Shown in pieces: positions 52,793 to 61,333 of a DNA stretch of 64,000 bases (position 1 is its first letter; each line of letters starts with the position of its first letter). The notes beneath the pieces were generated by a model. That model had not been told where the DNA came from. It searched no databases and saw nothing but the letters and a program-made list of their open reading frames with translations. This DNA is from Streptomyces zingiberis (lineage in GTDB: Bacteria > Actinomycetota > Actinomycetes > Streptomycetales > Streptomycetaceae). The position numbers and the translations under genes were made by a program. The stretch is taken from assembly GCF_012034935.1 (NCBI RefSeq), contig NZ_JAATEN010000004.1, positions 310,001 to 374,000 of the forward strand, given 5' to 3'.

Positions 52793-53364
52793 CCAGCCAC
52801 CGGGCCCGGCACGGGAACGTGGCTCCGGCCGGTCAGGCCCGAGTCGTCGAAGTACTCCCGGCCCACGGCGGACGGCTCGTCGTCCTCCTCGGGCCTCGGC
52901 ACGAGGTGGACCACCACGCGGCAGCCGGCGCTGCCGCGGGCGATGGTCTCCTGCAGGTCGACGCGGGCGTAGCCCAGGTTGCGGGCGGCCAGCGTGCCGA
53001 ACATGTTGGACGTCAGCATGCACAGCGACTCACGGCCCCGCACGTTCTCCCCGAACGGGCAGCTCCGGCTCCCCAGCACGATCTTCTCCTCGTCGTGCTC
53101 GATCAGGAAGAAGTCGCCGCCGATGCGCTGTTTGAAGTCCACCATGACCTCGGCCACCTGCTCGCGGCTGAGCTTCTCCAGCGAGAGGGCCCGCGTGTAG
53201 GCGTCGTTGATCTGCAGACCGACGGTCTGGCTGACGAGGCTGATGTAGCCGGACGCCTCCTGCAGCCCCACCACCGATTCCAGCGACGACGCAAGCTCGC
53301 GCAGCAACGTCTGCATGAACGCGTCCCGCTCGACGCCGACCTCGGTGCCGACAACTCGCTCCAT
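52789..53364 (-). CDS. Methanogen-output-domain-1 (MetOD1) protein
   Basis: 191 aa from ATG at 53364 with GGAGGG upstream. Helical N-terminus (RDAFMQTLLRELASSLESVVGLQEASGYISLVSQTVG), then IGGDFFLIEHDEEKIVLGSRSCPFGENVRGRESLCMLTSNMFGTLAARNLGYARVDLQETIARGSAGCRVVVHL. The paired Cys regions and final strand match MetOD1, an output domain first noted in archaeal signalling proteins. In Streptomyces it commonly neighbours SpoIIE phosphatases. The role may be sensing, or tethering the phosphatase; this is inference from the coupled genes. Confidence 0.7.
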   Translation of the reverse strand: MERVVGTEVGVERDAFMQTLLRELASSLESVVGLQEASGYISLVSQTVGLQINDAYTRALSLEKLSREQVAEVMVDFKQRIGGDFFLIEHDEEKIVLGSRSCPFGENVRGRESLCMLTSNMFGTLAARNLGYARVDLQETIARGSAGCRVVVHLVPRPEEDDEPSAVGREYFDDSGLTGRSHVPVPGPVAG

Positions 53365-53935
53365 GGTCCCTCCACGCTGGTACACGCTCGTCACGCCGGT
53401 CATGCGGACGGGGTCGTCACGCCGGGCGGCCCGGTGGAGCCGGCTGCGGCGGACGAGCAGACGATACGCCACGGCGCACCCTGTCCGGGCACAGTGCCGC
53501 CGGGGTCCACGCGGTACCTTCCCCGGCCGGCGCCCGCCATGCCCCCGGCCCGGCCCGGGCGGCACCCGTGGCGGCGGGCCCGCCGCCCTCCCGGCCGGGC
53601 CGCGGGCCCGCGGCCGCTCCGCGGTGCCGGGGGAACGGTGGCGCTCCCGGGCGGGACCGCCGGCGGCCGCCGTGGCCCGGTACCGCGCACCGCGCACCGC
53701 GCACCGTGTGCCCGTGCCCGTGCCCGTGCCCGTGTCGGCGTCGGTGTCGGTGTCCGGGGCCGGGCCGGAGGGCTCCGGTAGAGTGAGGGCTTCGAACAGG
53801 ACCGCGAGCCGAGGAGGTGAGCCCCGTCAGCGCTGTCGCAGGCCGGGTGCTCCTTCCCCGCGCGCAGACCGTCCGGCCGGGCTGAGACCCGGCGCGGAGG
53901 CGGGCGGGGCACCCCCGGTGTCCCGGAAGGTTCCC
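53365..53935. other. 571-bp divergent intergenic region with simple repeats
   Basis: It holds the start regions of the MetOD1 and methyltransferase genes. 53691-53757 is a run of short tandem repeats (GCGCACC units, then CGTGCC, then CGGTGT units). A TAGAGT at 53780-53785 fits a -10 but has no good -35. An AGGAGG at 53813-53818 is followed by no properly spaced start codon. No gene was recognised. Confidence 0.5.
53691..53757. repeat. Short tandem repeats GCGCACC / CGTGCC / CGGTGT
   Basis: Three adjoining microsatellite-like tracts of 6-7-bp units, three or more copies each, in non-coding DNA upstream of the methyltransferase gene. Confidence 0.85.
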
Positions 53936-54847
53936 ATGACTCCTCCTCCGCACTCCCCGCCGTCCCCGCTGCCCTCGCCCTCCCCGCCGCCCGCGCACGG
54001 CGCGGCCCCCGCCGGTTCCCCTGCCGCCCCCTCCTCCCCGCCGGGCCCTGCCGGCCCGGGGTTCGCCGGCGTCACCGCGAGACTCCGGGCGGCCGGCTGC
54101 GTCTTCGCCGAGGACGAGGCGCATCTTCTGCTGGCCGCCGCCGCGGACGCCGGGCTCGCCGCCCTGGTGGAGCGGCGGGCGGCGGGGGAGCCGCTCGAAC
54201 ACGTCCTGGGCTGGGCCGAGTTCTGCGGCCTGCGGGTCGCGGTGGGGCCCGGCGTGTTCGTGCCGCGCCGGCGGACGGAGTTCCTGGCCCGCCGGGCGGC
54301 CGCCGGCCTCGCCCCGCCGAACCGTTCCACCGGCGCGCCACCGGTCGTGGTGGACCTGTGCTGCGGCTCCGGCGCGGTGGGCGCGGCCGTCGCCGCGCTG
54401 CTCGGCGCGGTCGAGCTGCACGCGGCCGACATCGACCCCGTCGCGCTGCGGTACGCCCGCCGCAATCTGGCCGCGGCCGGCGGCCGGGTCCATGAGGGCG
54501 ATCTCTACGCCCCGCTCCCCGGGCACCTGCGGGGCCGCGTCGACGTCCTCGTGGTCAACGCGCCCTACGTGCCCACCGGTTCGCTCGGGCTGCTCCCCGC
54601 GGAGGCGCGGGAGCACGAGCCGCAGGCGGCGCTGGACGGCGGCCCTGACGGGCTCGACGTGCAGCGCCGGGTGGCGGCCGGCGCCGCGGGCTGGCTCGCC
54701 CCCGGCGGCCGGCTGCTGATGGAGACCGGGACCCGGCAGGCGGCCGGCACCGCCGCGGTCTTCGCCCGGGGCGGGCTGGCCGTGACGGTCGCGCACTGCG
54801 AGGAGACGGAGGCCACCGTCGTCACCGGAACGCGGCCCGGACGCTAG
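53936..54847 (+). CDS. PrmC/HemK-like methyltransferase (N5-glutamine type, NAPY variant)
   Basis: 303 aa from ATG at 53936 with GGAAGG upstream. The first 40 residues are a Pro/Ser tail. An N-terminal helical part follows (VTARLRAAGCVFAEDEAHLLL ... LEHVLGWAEFCGLRVAVGPGVFVPRRRTE), as in release-factor methyltransferases. The SAM site is VVDLCCGSGAVGAAVAALL with the acidic LHAADIDPVAL. The substrate motif is NAPYVPT instead of the usual NPPY. It probably methylates a Gln side chain, but on an alternative substrate to the release factors, since the housekeeping prmC normally sits beside prfA. Confidence 0.75.
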   Translation: MTPPPHSPPSPLPSPSPPPAHGAAPAGSPAAPSSPPGPAGPGFAGVTARLRAAGCVFAEDEAHLLLAAAADAGLAALVERRAAGEPLEHVLGWAEFCGLRVAVGPGVFVPRRRTEFLARRAAAGLAPPNRSTGAPPVVVDLCCGSGAVGAAVAALLGAVELHAADIDPVALRYARRNLAAAGGRVHEGDLYAPLPGHLRGRVDVLVVNAPYVPTGSLGLLPAEAREHEPQAALDGGPDGLDVQRRVAAGAAGWLAPGGRLLMETGTRQAAGTAAVFARGGLAVTVAHCEETEATVVTGTRPGR

Positions 54848-55060
54848 TCGGCCGGGCCGGAACCGGCGGGGGAGGGGAGGGGAGGGGGACCGTGTCCGGC
54901 CGGGTGGACACCCCGTCCGTTCGTGCCGCCTCCGGCACCGCGCATCACGGTGACCCCGGCCGGGACCACCCGCCCGGAGGGCACCGGGGGCGCGGAGGTG
55001 ACGGCGCGCCGTCCGGGGCCGTCCCGGCCCGGGCACCCGCGGCCACCGCCGGCCGGCGCC

Positions 55061-55066
55061 TATCAT
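55061..55066 (+). promoter_or_regulatory. TATCAT -10 of a leaderless transcript
   Basis: TATCAT lies six bases before the ATG at 55073, so transcription should begin at the start codon. No Shine-Dalgarno sequence is present, which agrees with leaderless translation. No clear -35 is seen. Confidence 0.6.
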
Positions 55067-55072
55067 CGCGGG

Positions 55073-55513
55073 ATGGCCCGCTTCCGGATCGCCCGCCGGT
55101 CACCGCTGCCGCCCGCCGAGGCGTGGCGGCGTGTCACGGACTGGGACCGGCACGGCGATCACGTCCCGCTCACCCGCGTCACGGCCGCCCCCGCCGGGCC
55201 CACACGCACCGGCACCCTCGTCACCGCCCGCACCGGTGCCGGACCGGTGGCGTTCGACGACCCGATGGAGGTCGTCCTCTGGGAGCCGCCCGGGGACGGC
55301 GGGGCGCCGGGCCGCTGCCGGCTGGAGAAGCGGGGCCGCGTGATGACGGGGTGGGCCGAGGTCGAGGTCCGTGCCCGCGGCGCCGGCTCCGAGGTCGTCT
55401 GGACCGAGGACCTGCGCGTCGCCCGGCTGCCGCGTCTCCTCGACGCGCCCACGTCCCTCTCCGGCCGGCTCCTCTTCGGCCGGGTCGTCTCCCGGTTGCT
55501 CGACGGCCGCTGA
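55073..55513 (+). CDS. SRPBCC/polyketide-cyclase-like protein
   Basis: 146 aa starting MARFRIARRSPLPPAEAWRRVTDWDRHGDHVPLT. It has the START-like helix-grip pattern with VTDWDRHGD after the first helix, RTGTLVTARTGAGPVAFDDPMEV in the middle strands and VVWTEDLRVARLP before the long C-terminal helix. Such proteins bind hydrophobic ligands or act as cyclases or dehydratases. Ligand unknown. Probably leaderless. Confidence 0.75.
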   Translation: MARFRIARRSPLPPAEAWRRVTDWDRHGDHVPLTRVTAAPAGPTRTGTLVTARTGAGPVAFDDPMEVVLWEPPGDGGAPGRCRLEKRGRVMTGWAEVEVRARGAGSEVVWTEDLRVARLPRLLDAPTSLSGRLLFGRVVSRLLDGR

Positions 55514-55693
55514 ACCGCTTCCGGCCCCCCGGGGCGCCGACGCGGGCCGTGGTGGCGTTCCGCCCGCCGATGTGTCATGCGCCGTCCATGGCACGGCAGT
55601 TGCCCGGCACCTTCGGCCGTTTCCCGGGCAGAAGGGAAACCGACCGGACAGCGGCGCCCCGCCCGGCGGGGCCGTCAGTGAGGAGAGGGCACC

Positions 55694-55894
55694 ATGCCTG
55701 TCACGTTCCGCAAGAGTTTCCAGATCTTCCCCGGGGTGCGCCTGAACATCAACCGGCGTTCCATGTCGCTGACCTTCGGCTCGGGCAAGGGCGGCCCCAA
55801 GCGCACCTACAGCACCACGGGGCGCACCACCACCAGCCACGACCTGCCGGGCCCCTTCGGCTACCGCAAGACCACCCGGCGCGGCGCCCACTGA
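55694..55894 (+). CDS. DUF4236 small protein
   Basis: 66 aa from ATG at 55694 with GAGGAGAGG upstream. The sequence MPVTFRKSFQIFPGVRLNIN, then RSMSLTFGSG, RTYSTTGRTTTSHDLPGPFGY, matches DUF4236, a short beta-rich, basic domain found alone or at the N-terminus of phage and bacterial proteins. No function is assigned. It is followed by a terminator hairpin. Confidence 0.85.
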   Translation: MPVTFRKSFQIFPGVRLNINRRSMSLTFGSGKGGPKRTYSTTGRTTTSHDLPGPFGYRKTTRRGAH

Positions 55895-55922
55895 CGCCCC
55901 GGCGGGCGGGAGGGACGGCGCA

Positions 55923-55957
55923 GGAGGCCGGTGGCGGGTGACGGGCCACCGGCCTCC
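55923..55957. terminator. Hairpin between DUF4236 and DUF4230 genes
   Basis: Arms GGAGGCCGGTGGC (55923-55935) and GCCACCGGCCTCC (55945-55957): 13 perfect pairs, 9-nt loop, between convergent genes. Confidence 0.8.
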
Positions 55958-56095
55958 GCCGTTCCGCGACGCCGGTGAAGGGAGCGCCAGGGGCGGGAGA
56001 GCGCCCCGGCCCGGGGCGCGGAGGAAGCCGGGTGCCACACCGGGCGGGCCGGTGCGCGCACCCGGCTCGGCCACCGGGCGGGAGGCGGCGCGTGC

Positions 56096-56800
56096 TCAGC
56101 CGCCGTCGCGCTCCCCGTAGGTGATGGTGACCTTCTCGAAACCGAGCGACGTCAGCAGCCCCCGCAGCATCCCGGTGGTGTTCTTCTCCGCCCGATCCGC
56201 CAGTCCGCTCTCCTTCGCCGCCGCCGCGATGTGCCGGACGGCGAGCCGGTTGACGGCCCGTTCGTCGTTCGGGTTGTCCGAGAAGAAGTCCCCGAGCCGG
56301 TCGAGCAGGCCGCGCTGTTTGGACACGGCGTACGAGCGGTCGGCGTCGAGGGTGGCCTTGCCGAGCTCCGCGTCGGGGAGGCGGAGCGTGGCCGTCGTCC
56401 GCTCCTCGTTCACGGAGATGTTGCGCTCGTCGAGCGCGCCCAGGTCCACGTAGGCGCTGACGCTGCCCGTGCCGACGTAGAGGGTGCGGGTGCCGCGGAT
56501 CGAGTCCGGCAGGAACCGGGCGTCCTTCTCCAGGTCCACGACCACCTGGAAGTTGCCGGACGCGCCCTCGTAACGGCTCATGTCCTGGATGGACTCCAGC
56601 AGCGCGGGGCCCGAGCGGTCGTGGGTGTCCTCCCCGAAGATGTCGTCCAGTCCGGGGATCACCTCGGACCGGACGACGAGGACGGCGGCCAGCGCCAGCG
56701 CCACGAGGGCGCACAGCGCGACGATCCAGCCGGGAAACCGCCGGCGTGGCCGGCCGGGCTCGGTGGAGGGAGAGGGCTGGGTCTCGGTGGGTGCGACCAC
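56096..56800 (-). CDS. DUF4230 membrane-anchored protein
   Basis: 234 aa from GTG at 56800 with GGGAGG upstream. One membrane helix near the N-terminus (about 24-44, GWIVALCALVALALAAVLVV) precedes an extracytoplasmic DUF4230 domain: SIQDMSRYEGASGNFQVVVDLEKDARFLPDSIRGTRTLYVGTGSVSAYVDLGAL, then ISVNEERTTATLRLPDAELGKATLD. The family is widespread and uncharacterised. It is divergent from the rppA operon. Confidence 0.85.
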   Translation of the reverse strand: MVAPTETQPSPSTEPGRPRRRFPGWIVALCALVALALAAVLVVRSEVIPGLDDIFGEDTHDRSGPALLESIQDMSRYEGASGNFQVVVDLEKDARFLPDSIRGTRTLYVGTGSVSAYVDLGALDERNISVNEERTTATLRLPDAELGKATLDADRSYAVSKQRGLLDRLGDFFSDNPNDERAVNRLAVRHIAAAAKESGLADRAEKNTTGMLRGLLTSLGFEKVTITYGERDGG

Positions 56801-57100
56801 GGTGTGCCTCCCGGGCGGCCGGCGCTGAACTGTTCGACGCCCGTATGCCCGCGGGCGGCCTCATCACGCGTCAGAAGACCGCCCGGCGGCGGCACCTGGG
56901 GCGCGGGGGGCGCACGAACCGGCTGTGACCGCGCGCGGGGAGCCCCTCTCCATCCGGAACGCTCTCATTGCCGTGCTTCACGCCATTTGGGAGGTGTACC
57001 CGGAATGCGGCAAGGAAAGACAGTCGGAACCTGACGGGACCGACCTGATGGGACCCCCGTGCCGCCGCGCGCGGACGGACGAGAAGAGAAGAGCCCCACG
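56801..57100. other. Divergent intergenic region upstream of rppA
   Basis: About 300 bp between the DUF4230 gene and rppA. 56950-57030 is less GC-rich (ATTGCCGTGCTTCACGCCATTTGG) and must carry the rppA promoter, but I found no pair of hexamers good enough to call. A GGAAC at 56957-56961 recalls an ECF -35 without a matching -10. Confidence 0.4.
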
Positions 57101-58180
57101 ATGGCGACGTTGTGCAGACCCGCGGTCTCCGTACCGGACCATGTGATCACGCTCGACCGGACCCTGGAACTGGCGCGGTCCCTCCACGCGGACCACCCGG
57201 CCCTGCCCCTCGCCCTGCGGCTGATCGAGAACACGGGGGTGCGCACCCGCCATCTGCTCCGTCCCGTCGAGGAGACCCTGCGCCACCCGGGGTTCGAGGA
57301 GCGCAACGCCGTCTACGAGGCCGAGGCCAAGGCACGGGTGCCGGCGGTCGTCCGCGAGGCGCTCGGCCACGGCGGCCTGCGGGTCACCGACATCGATCTG
57401 ATCGTCTTCGTGTCGTGCACCGGCTTCACCATGCCCTCGCTCACCGCCTGGCTCATCAACACCATGGGATTCCGCGGTGACACCCGCCAGGTGCCGATCG
57501 CCCAGCTCGGCTGCGCCGCGGGCGGTGCCGCGATCAACCGGGCCCACGACTTCTGCACCGCCTACCCCAGCGCCAACGCCCTCGTCATCGCGTGCGAGTT
57601 CTGCTCCCTGTGCTACCAGCCCACCGACCTCGGGGTCGGCAATCTGCTCTCCAACGGCCTGTTCGGCGACGGCATCGCCGCCGCCGTGGTGCGCGGGCGC
57701 GGCGGGACCGGTGTGAGCCTGGAGCGCAACGGCTCGTACCTGGTCCCCGGGACGGAGGACTGGATCGCCTACGACGTGCGGGCCACCGGATTCCACTTCA
57801 AGCTGGACAAGCGGGTGCCCGGCACCATGCGGCCCCTCGCGCCCGCCCTCCGCGCGCTGGCCGGGCTCCACGGCTGGGACGCCTCGGAGCTGGACTTCTA
57901 CATCGTCCACGCCGGCGGTCCGCGCATCCTGGCGGACCTCGGCAGCTACCTCGGGCTGCCGGCCGAGGCGTTCCGCTTCAGCCGGGCCACGCTCACCGAG
58001 TACGGGAACATCGCCAGCGCCGTCGTCCTCGACGCGCTGCGCCGCCTGTTCGACGAGGGGGGCGCGGCGGAGTCCGCGCGCGGCCTGATCGCCGGGTTCG
58101 GGCCGGGGATCACCGCCGAGATGGCACTCGGCCGCTGGACCTCCGCCGGGGACCGCGCCCTCGTAGGGGAGGCGGCATGA
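57101..58180 (+). CDS. rppA: Type III polyketide synthase RppA (1,3,6,8-tetrahydroxynaphthalene synthase)
   Basis: 359 aa from ATG at 57101. The catalytic triad is at the family positions: Cys138 in AQLGCAAGG, His270 in FYIVHAGGP and Asn303 in TEYGNIAS. FVSCTGFTMPSLTAWL and GFGPGITAEMAL are chalcone-synthase-fold landmarks. RppA condenses five malonyl-CoA units to tetrahydroxynaphthalene, which oxidises to flaviolin. Its stop overlaps the P450 start (ATGA). In S. griseus and S. coelicolor the same gene order leads to HPQ melanin or biflaviolin pigments, which protect against UV. Confidence 0.93.
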   Translation: MATLCRPAVSVPDHVITLDRTLELARSLHADHPALPLALRLIENTGVRTRHLLRPVEETLRHPGFEERNAVYEAEAKARVPAVVREALGHGGLRVTDIDLIVFVSCTGFTMPSLTAWLINTMGFRGDTRQVPIAQLGCAAGGAAINRAHDFCTAYPSANALVIACEFCSLCYQPTDLGVGNLLSNGLFGDGIAAAVVRGRGGTGVSLERNGSYLVPGTEDWIAYDVRATGFHFKLDKRVPGTMRPLAPALRALAGLHGWDASELDFYIVHAGGPRILADLGSYLGLPAEAFRFSRATLTEYGNIASAVVLDALRRLFDEGGAAESARGLIAGFGPGITAEMALGRWTSAGDRALVGEAA

Positions 58181-59490
58181 GCGCGCCCGGGGGAGCCTGC
58201 CCGCACGGCGCCGCCCCCGGCGCGCCGGACGGCCCGGGGGCCCTTCCGCCCGTCCGGGACTGGCCCGCGACGGACCTCCCCGGCACCGACTTCGACCCGG
58301 TGCTGTCCGAGCTGATGCGCGAGGGGCCGGTCACCCGCATCCGGCTGCCCCACGGCAGCGGCTGGGCCTGGCTCGTCACCCGCCATGCGGACGTCCGCGC
58401 CGTGACGAACGATCCGCGGTTCAGCCGCCGCGCGGTCCTGGAGCAGGACGTGACCCGCCTGGCGCCCCACTTCATCCCCGTGCCGGGGGCGATCGGCTTC
58501 GAGGACCCGCCCGGCCACACCCGGCTGCGCCGGGTGGTCGCGCCCGCGTTCACCGCGCCCGGCGTGGAGCGGCTCCGCGGCCGGGCCCAGGAGATGCTCG
58601 ACGACCTCGTCAACGCGGTGCTGCGGGAGGGGCCGCCCGCCGATCTCACCGCCGCCGTGCTCGCCCCCTTCCCCCTCGCCGTGGTGTCCGAGCTGATGGG
58701 CGTTCCCCCGGCCGACCGGCCCCGGATGCACCACTGGACGGAGCTGATCCTCTCCTCCGCCCACGGCGCGGAGCGCAGCGCGCGCGCCCGGCAGGAGATG
58801 TGCGACCACTTCACCGCCCTGCTGCGGCGGCGGATCGCCGGCGGCTCCCCGGCCGGTGGCGGGCAGGGGCCCGGGAGCCGGGCCGGGAACGGCGGGAGCG
58901 CGGCGGACGGGAGCGTGACCGGGCTGCTGGCGGCCGGTGTCGCGGACGGGCAGCTCACCGAGGCCGAGGCGGCCGGGCTGGCGCTGCTGCTCCAGATCGG
59001 CGGCGAGGCCGTCACCAACAACAGCGGCAACATCCTCTACCTCCTGCTGACCCGGCCGGACCTGTGGGAACGGCTGCGCGAGGAGCCGGAGTCCCGGCCG
59101 TCGGCCGTGGAGGAACTCCTCCGCTACATCCCGCACCGCAACGCCGTGGGGCTCTCCAGGATCGCCCTGGAGGACGTGACGGTCGCGGGCGCGCGGATCC
59201 GGGCGGGCGAACCGGTCTACGTCTCCTACCTCGCCGCCAACCGCGATCCGGAGGTCTTCCCCGACCCCGGCCGCATCGACCCCGGCCGCTCGCCCAACCC
59301 CCATGTCGCCTTCGGCCACGGGCCCCACTACTGCGTGGGCGCCCTGCTCGCCCGGATGGAGTCCGAACTGCTGCTCGACGCCTGGCTGGACCGCTTCCCC
59401 GGCCTCCGGTTCGCGGTCCCCACCGGGCAGCTCCGCTGGCGGCCCGGGGCGCTGATCCGCGGGCCCGAGTCCCTGCCGGTGACCTGGTGA
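58177..59490 (+). CDS. Cytochrome P450 (P450mel/CYP158A-like)
   Basis: 437 aa from ATG at 58177. The heme loop is FGHGPHYCVGALLARME with ligand Cys386; the K-helix ExxR is in VEELLRYIPHRN. The I-helix reads LLLQIGGEAVTNNSGN in place of the usual AGxxT, as I recall for the CYP158 family. It probably couples flaviolin or THN units oxidatively into pigment. A Gly/Ser-rich insert lies near residues 225-245. It is translationally coupled to rppA and to the cupin gene. Confidence 0.9.
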   Translation: MSAPGGACPHGAAPGAPDGPGALPPVRDWPATDLPGTDFDPVLSELMREGPVTRIRLPHGSGWAWLVTRHADVRAVTNDPRFSRRAVLEQDVTRLAPHFIPVPGAIGFEDPPGHTRLRRVVAPAFTAPGVERLRGRAQEMLDDLVNAVLREGPPADLTAAVLAPFPLAVVSELMGVPPADRPRMHHWTELILSSAHGAERSARARQEMCDHFTALLRRRIAGGSPAGGGQGPGSRAGNGGSAADGSVTGLLAAGVADGQLTEAEAAGLALLLQIGGEAVTNNSGNILYLLLTRPDLWERLREEPESRPSAVEELLRYIPHRNAVGLSRIALEDVTVAGARIRAGEPVYVSYLAANRDPEVFPDPGRIDPGRSPNPHVAFGHGPHYCVGALLARMESELLLDAWLDRFPGLRFAVPTGQLRWRPGALIRGPESLPVTW

Positions 59491-60134
59491 GCCTCCCGGC
59501 GCCGGACGCGGCCGGACGGGCGCGGGGCCCCGGTGGGCCGCCCGGCCGGACCCGGCCGGGGCCCTCGACCGGCGGCCTGGTGGTCCCGCCCGGTGGCGGG
59601 CGCACCGTGCGCACCCCGGGCCAGCAGGTCACCGTCAAGGTCACCGGGGAGCAGTCGCGGGTGGCGTCCAGCTTCGAGGTGGTCGTGCCACCCGGTTTCG
59701 ACGTCGGGGCCCATGTCCACGCGCGGAGCGAGGAGTTGTTCTACGTTCTCGACGGCGAGCTCGACGTCCTCGCCTTCGAGCCACGGGTGCGCGCGGCCGG
59801 TGACTGGCGGGACTGGGAGTCCAGCTCGGGACTGCGTACCGTGCGGGCCCGCCCGGGCACGGTGATCGTGGTGCCCCCGGGCTGCCCCCACGCCTTCGCC
59901 AACTCCACCTCCGTGCCCGCCCGGATGTTCTTCCAGTCCTCCCCGCCGCCGGACCACGAGCGGTACTTCGACGAACTGCTCGACCTCCTCGGGGACGGCG
60001 TCCCCGACCCGGCTGCCGTGGCCGCCCTGCGGGCGCGCCACGACACCGAGCAGCTCACCCCGCTGCGGCTGAACGCCACGGCCGGCATCCGGCGCGGCCC
60101 CGGGAGGCCCGGTACCTCCGGAGAGCCGCGGTGA
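59487..60134 (+). CDS. Cupin-domain protein of the rppA operon
   Basis: 215 aa from GTG at 59487, overlapping the P450 stop as GTGA. One cupin barrel: motif 1 is GAHVHARSEELFYVLDGELDV with the His, His and Glu metal ligands, motif 2 is PGTVIVVPPGCPHAFANS. The last 70 residues are helical (DHERYFDELLDLLGDG). A cupin in this position follows rppA and the P450 in S. coelicolor-type clusters, where it is expected to oxidise the naphthoquinone intermediates. The reaction is inferred from context. Confidence 0.85.
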   Translation: MSLPAPDAAGRARGPGGPPGRTRPGPSTGGLVVPPGGGRTVRTPGQQVTVKVTGEQSRVASSFEVVVPPGFDVGAHVHARSEELFYVLDGELDVLAFEPRVRAAGDWRDWESSSGLRTVRARPGTVIVVPPGCPHAFANSTSVPARMFFQSSPPPDHERYFDELLDLLGDGVPDPAAVAALRARHDTEQLTPLRLNATAGIRRGPGRPGTSGEPR

Positions 60135-60535
60135 GGAGGGCCTGCCCGGCGGGCGGTGCCGGGGACGCCGGTGCCCCGCCCGCCGTCGGTGGGGCCCCCG
60201 GCGCCTGACGGCGTCCCCACCTCCGGCCGGGAGGTACCCACCGCGCCGGCGCCCTTCTCCTCCGCCACGGAACCGCCCGCACCGGAGCCCGCCGCCGGCA
60301 GGGCCGGGTGCGCTGGAACCGCGTACGGCGGCGGAGCCCGCCACCCGGACCCCCGTGGCGGAACCGGCGGGCCGCCGGTCGGTGACGGGAGGGGATCGTG
60401 GAGGAAGGAAGCGCGTCCGGTGGTGAGTTGCGCACATCGGGGGTTCCCGTACCCGGCGGTCCCGTCAGCCGCATGGCCCAGGTGTCCCCGGGTAACAGGT
60501 CCGCACAGAACCAAGACGATTCAGGGGGTGGCGCG
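60135..60535. other. 401-bp intergenic region before the VanZ-like gene
   Basis: No gene was recognised. Base composition drops in 60490-60530 (GGGTAACAGG, AACCAAGACGATTCAG), typical of a Streptomyces promoter or leader and the reason for placing the VanZ start at 60536 rather than 60398. Confidence 0.45.
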
Positions 60536-61252
60536 GTGGCGCGCACTCAGACCGGCGCGGCTGACGCGGGCGGGAAGGCCGGGGCGGGGAAGGCCGGGAC
60601 GACCGGAGGCGGCAAGGCGCCGGTGGCCAGGGCCGGAGGTGCCAAGGGGACCGGCTCCGGGGCGGCGGGCCCGAAGACCCTGAACAAGGGCGGCAAGGCC
60701 GGCAAGGCGGCAGGGAAGGGCGGGGGGAAGCCCGCCCGTCCGGCCGGGCCGCCCGGCCCCTCCGGCCCTTCGGGGTTCGTCCGCTTCCTCGCGATCCTGG
60801 TGGCCTTCGCGGGGATGGTGGCCTTCGCCGTGGTCCTGGCCCGGCTCACCCTCGAACCCTCCGCGGCCTCCGAGGACCTGATCTACTCCAACCTGAATCC
60901 CGGTGAGTCCATCCGCCGCTACCTCGAACAGCCCGCCTTCCAGGACGCGGTCAAGCAGATCGGCGGCAACATCGTCCTCGGCGTCCCCTTCGGCGTGCTG
61001 CTGCCCGTGCTCCTGCCCAAGGCGCGGGGCCTGCTCCGGGTCGCGGTGCTGACCGCGCTGGCGATGGTGCTGGTGGAGCTGGTGCAGGGCTCGCTCGTCC
61101 AGGGCCGCGCCTTCGACATCGACGACGTCATCCTCAACACCACCGGCGCGCTCCTCGGCTATCTGCTGCTCGGCCGCCGGCTCGGCCGCGCCGTCCACCC
61201 GCACCGCCACCACTTCTGGCACCGCTGGACCCGCCGCCCCGCCCGTCACTGA
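60536..61252 (+). CDS. VanZ-like membrane protein with Lys/Gly/Ala-rich N-terminal tail
   Basis: 238 aa from GTG at 60536 (AGGGGG upstream); GTG at 60398 with GGGAGGGG is an alternative that would add 46 residues. The first 80 residues are a strongly basic, low-complexity Lys/Gly/Ala/Pro tail. A membrane helix follows (FVRFLAILVAFAGMVAFAVVLARL), then the VanZ pattern: GGNIVLGVPFGVLLPVL, ALAMVLVELVQGSLVQGRAFDIDDVILNTTGALLGYLLL. VanZ family proteins affect glycopeptide or lipopeptide susceptibility in some bacteria; the role here is unknown. The tail could bind nucleic acid or cell-wall polymers. Confidence 0.8.
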   Translation: MARTQTGAADAGGKAGAGKAGTTGGGKAPVARAGGAKGTGSGAAGPKTLNKGGKAGKAAGKGGGKPARPAGPPGPSGPSGFVRFLAILVAFAGMVAFAVVLARLTLEPSAASEDLIYSNLNPGESIRRYLEQPAFQDAVKQIGGNIVLGVPFGVLLPVLLPKARGLLRVAVLTALAMVLVELVQGSLVQGRAFDIDDVILNTTGALLGYLLLGRRLGRAVHPHRHHFWHRWTRRPARH

Positions 61253-61265
61253 CCCCGCCGCACCC

Positions 61266-61296
61266 TCCGGCCCGGCACCACCCCCGCCGGGCCGGA
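61266..61296. terminator. Hairpin between VanZ-like and ROK genes
   Basis: Arms TCCGGCCCGGC (61266-61276) and GCCGGGCCGGA (61286-61296): 11 perfect pairs, 9-nt loop, between convergent genes. Confidence 0.75.
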
Positions 61297-61333
61297 CGCG
61301 TGCCCGGACACGGCGCGGAGCACCGGCCGCCCG

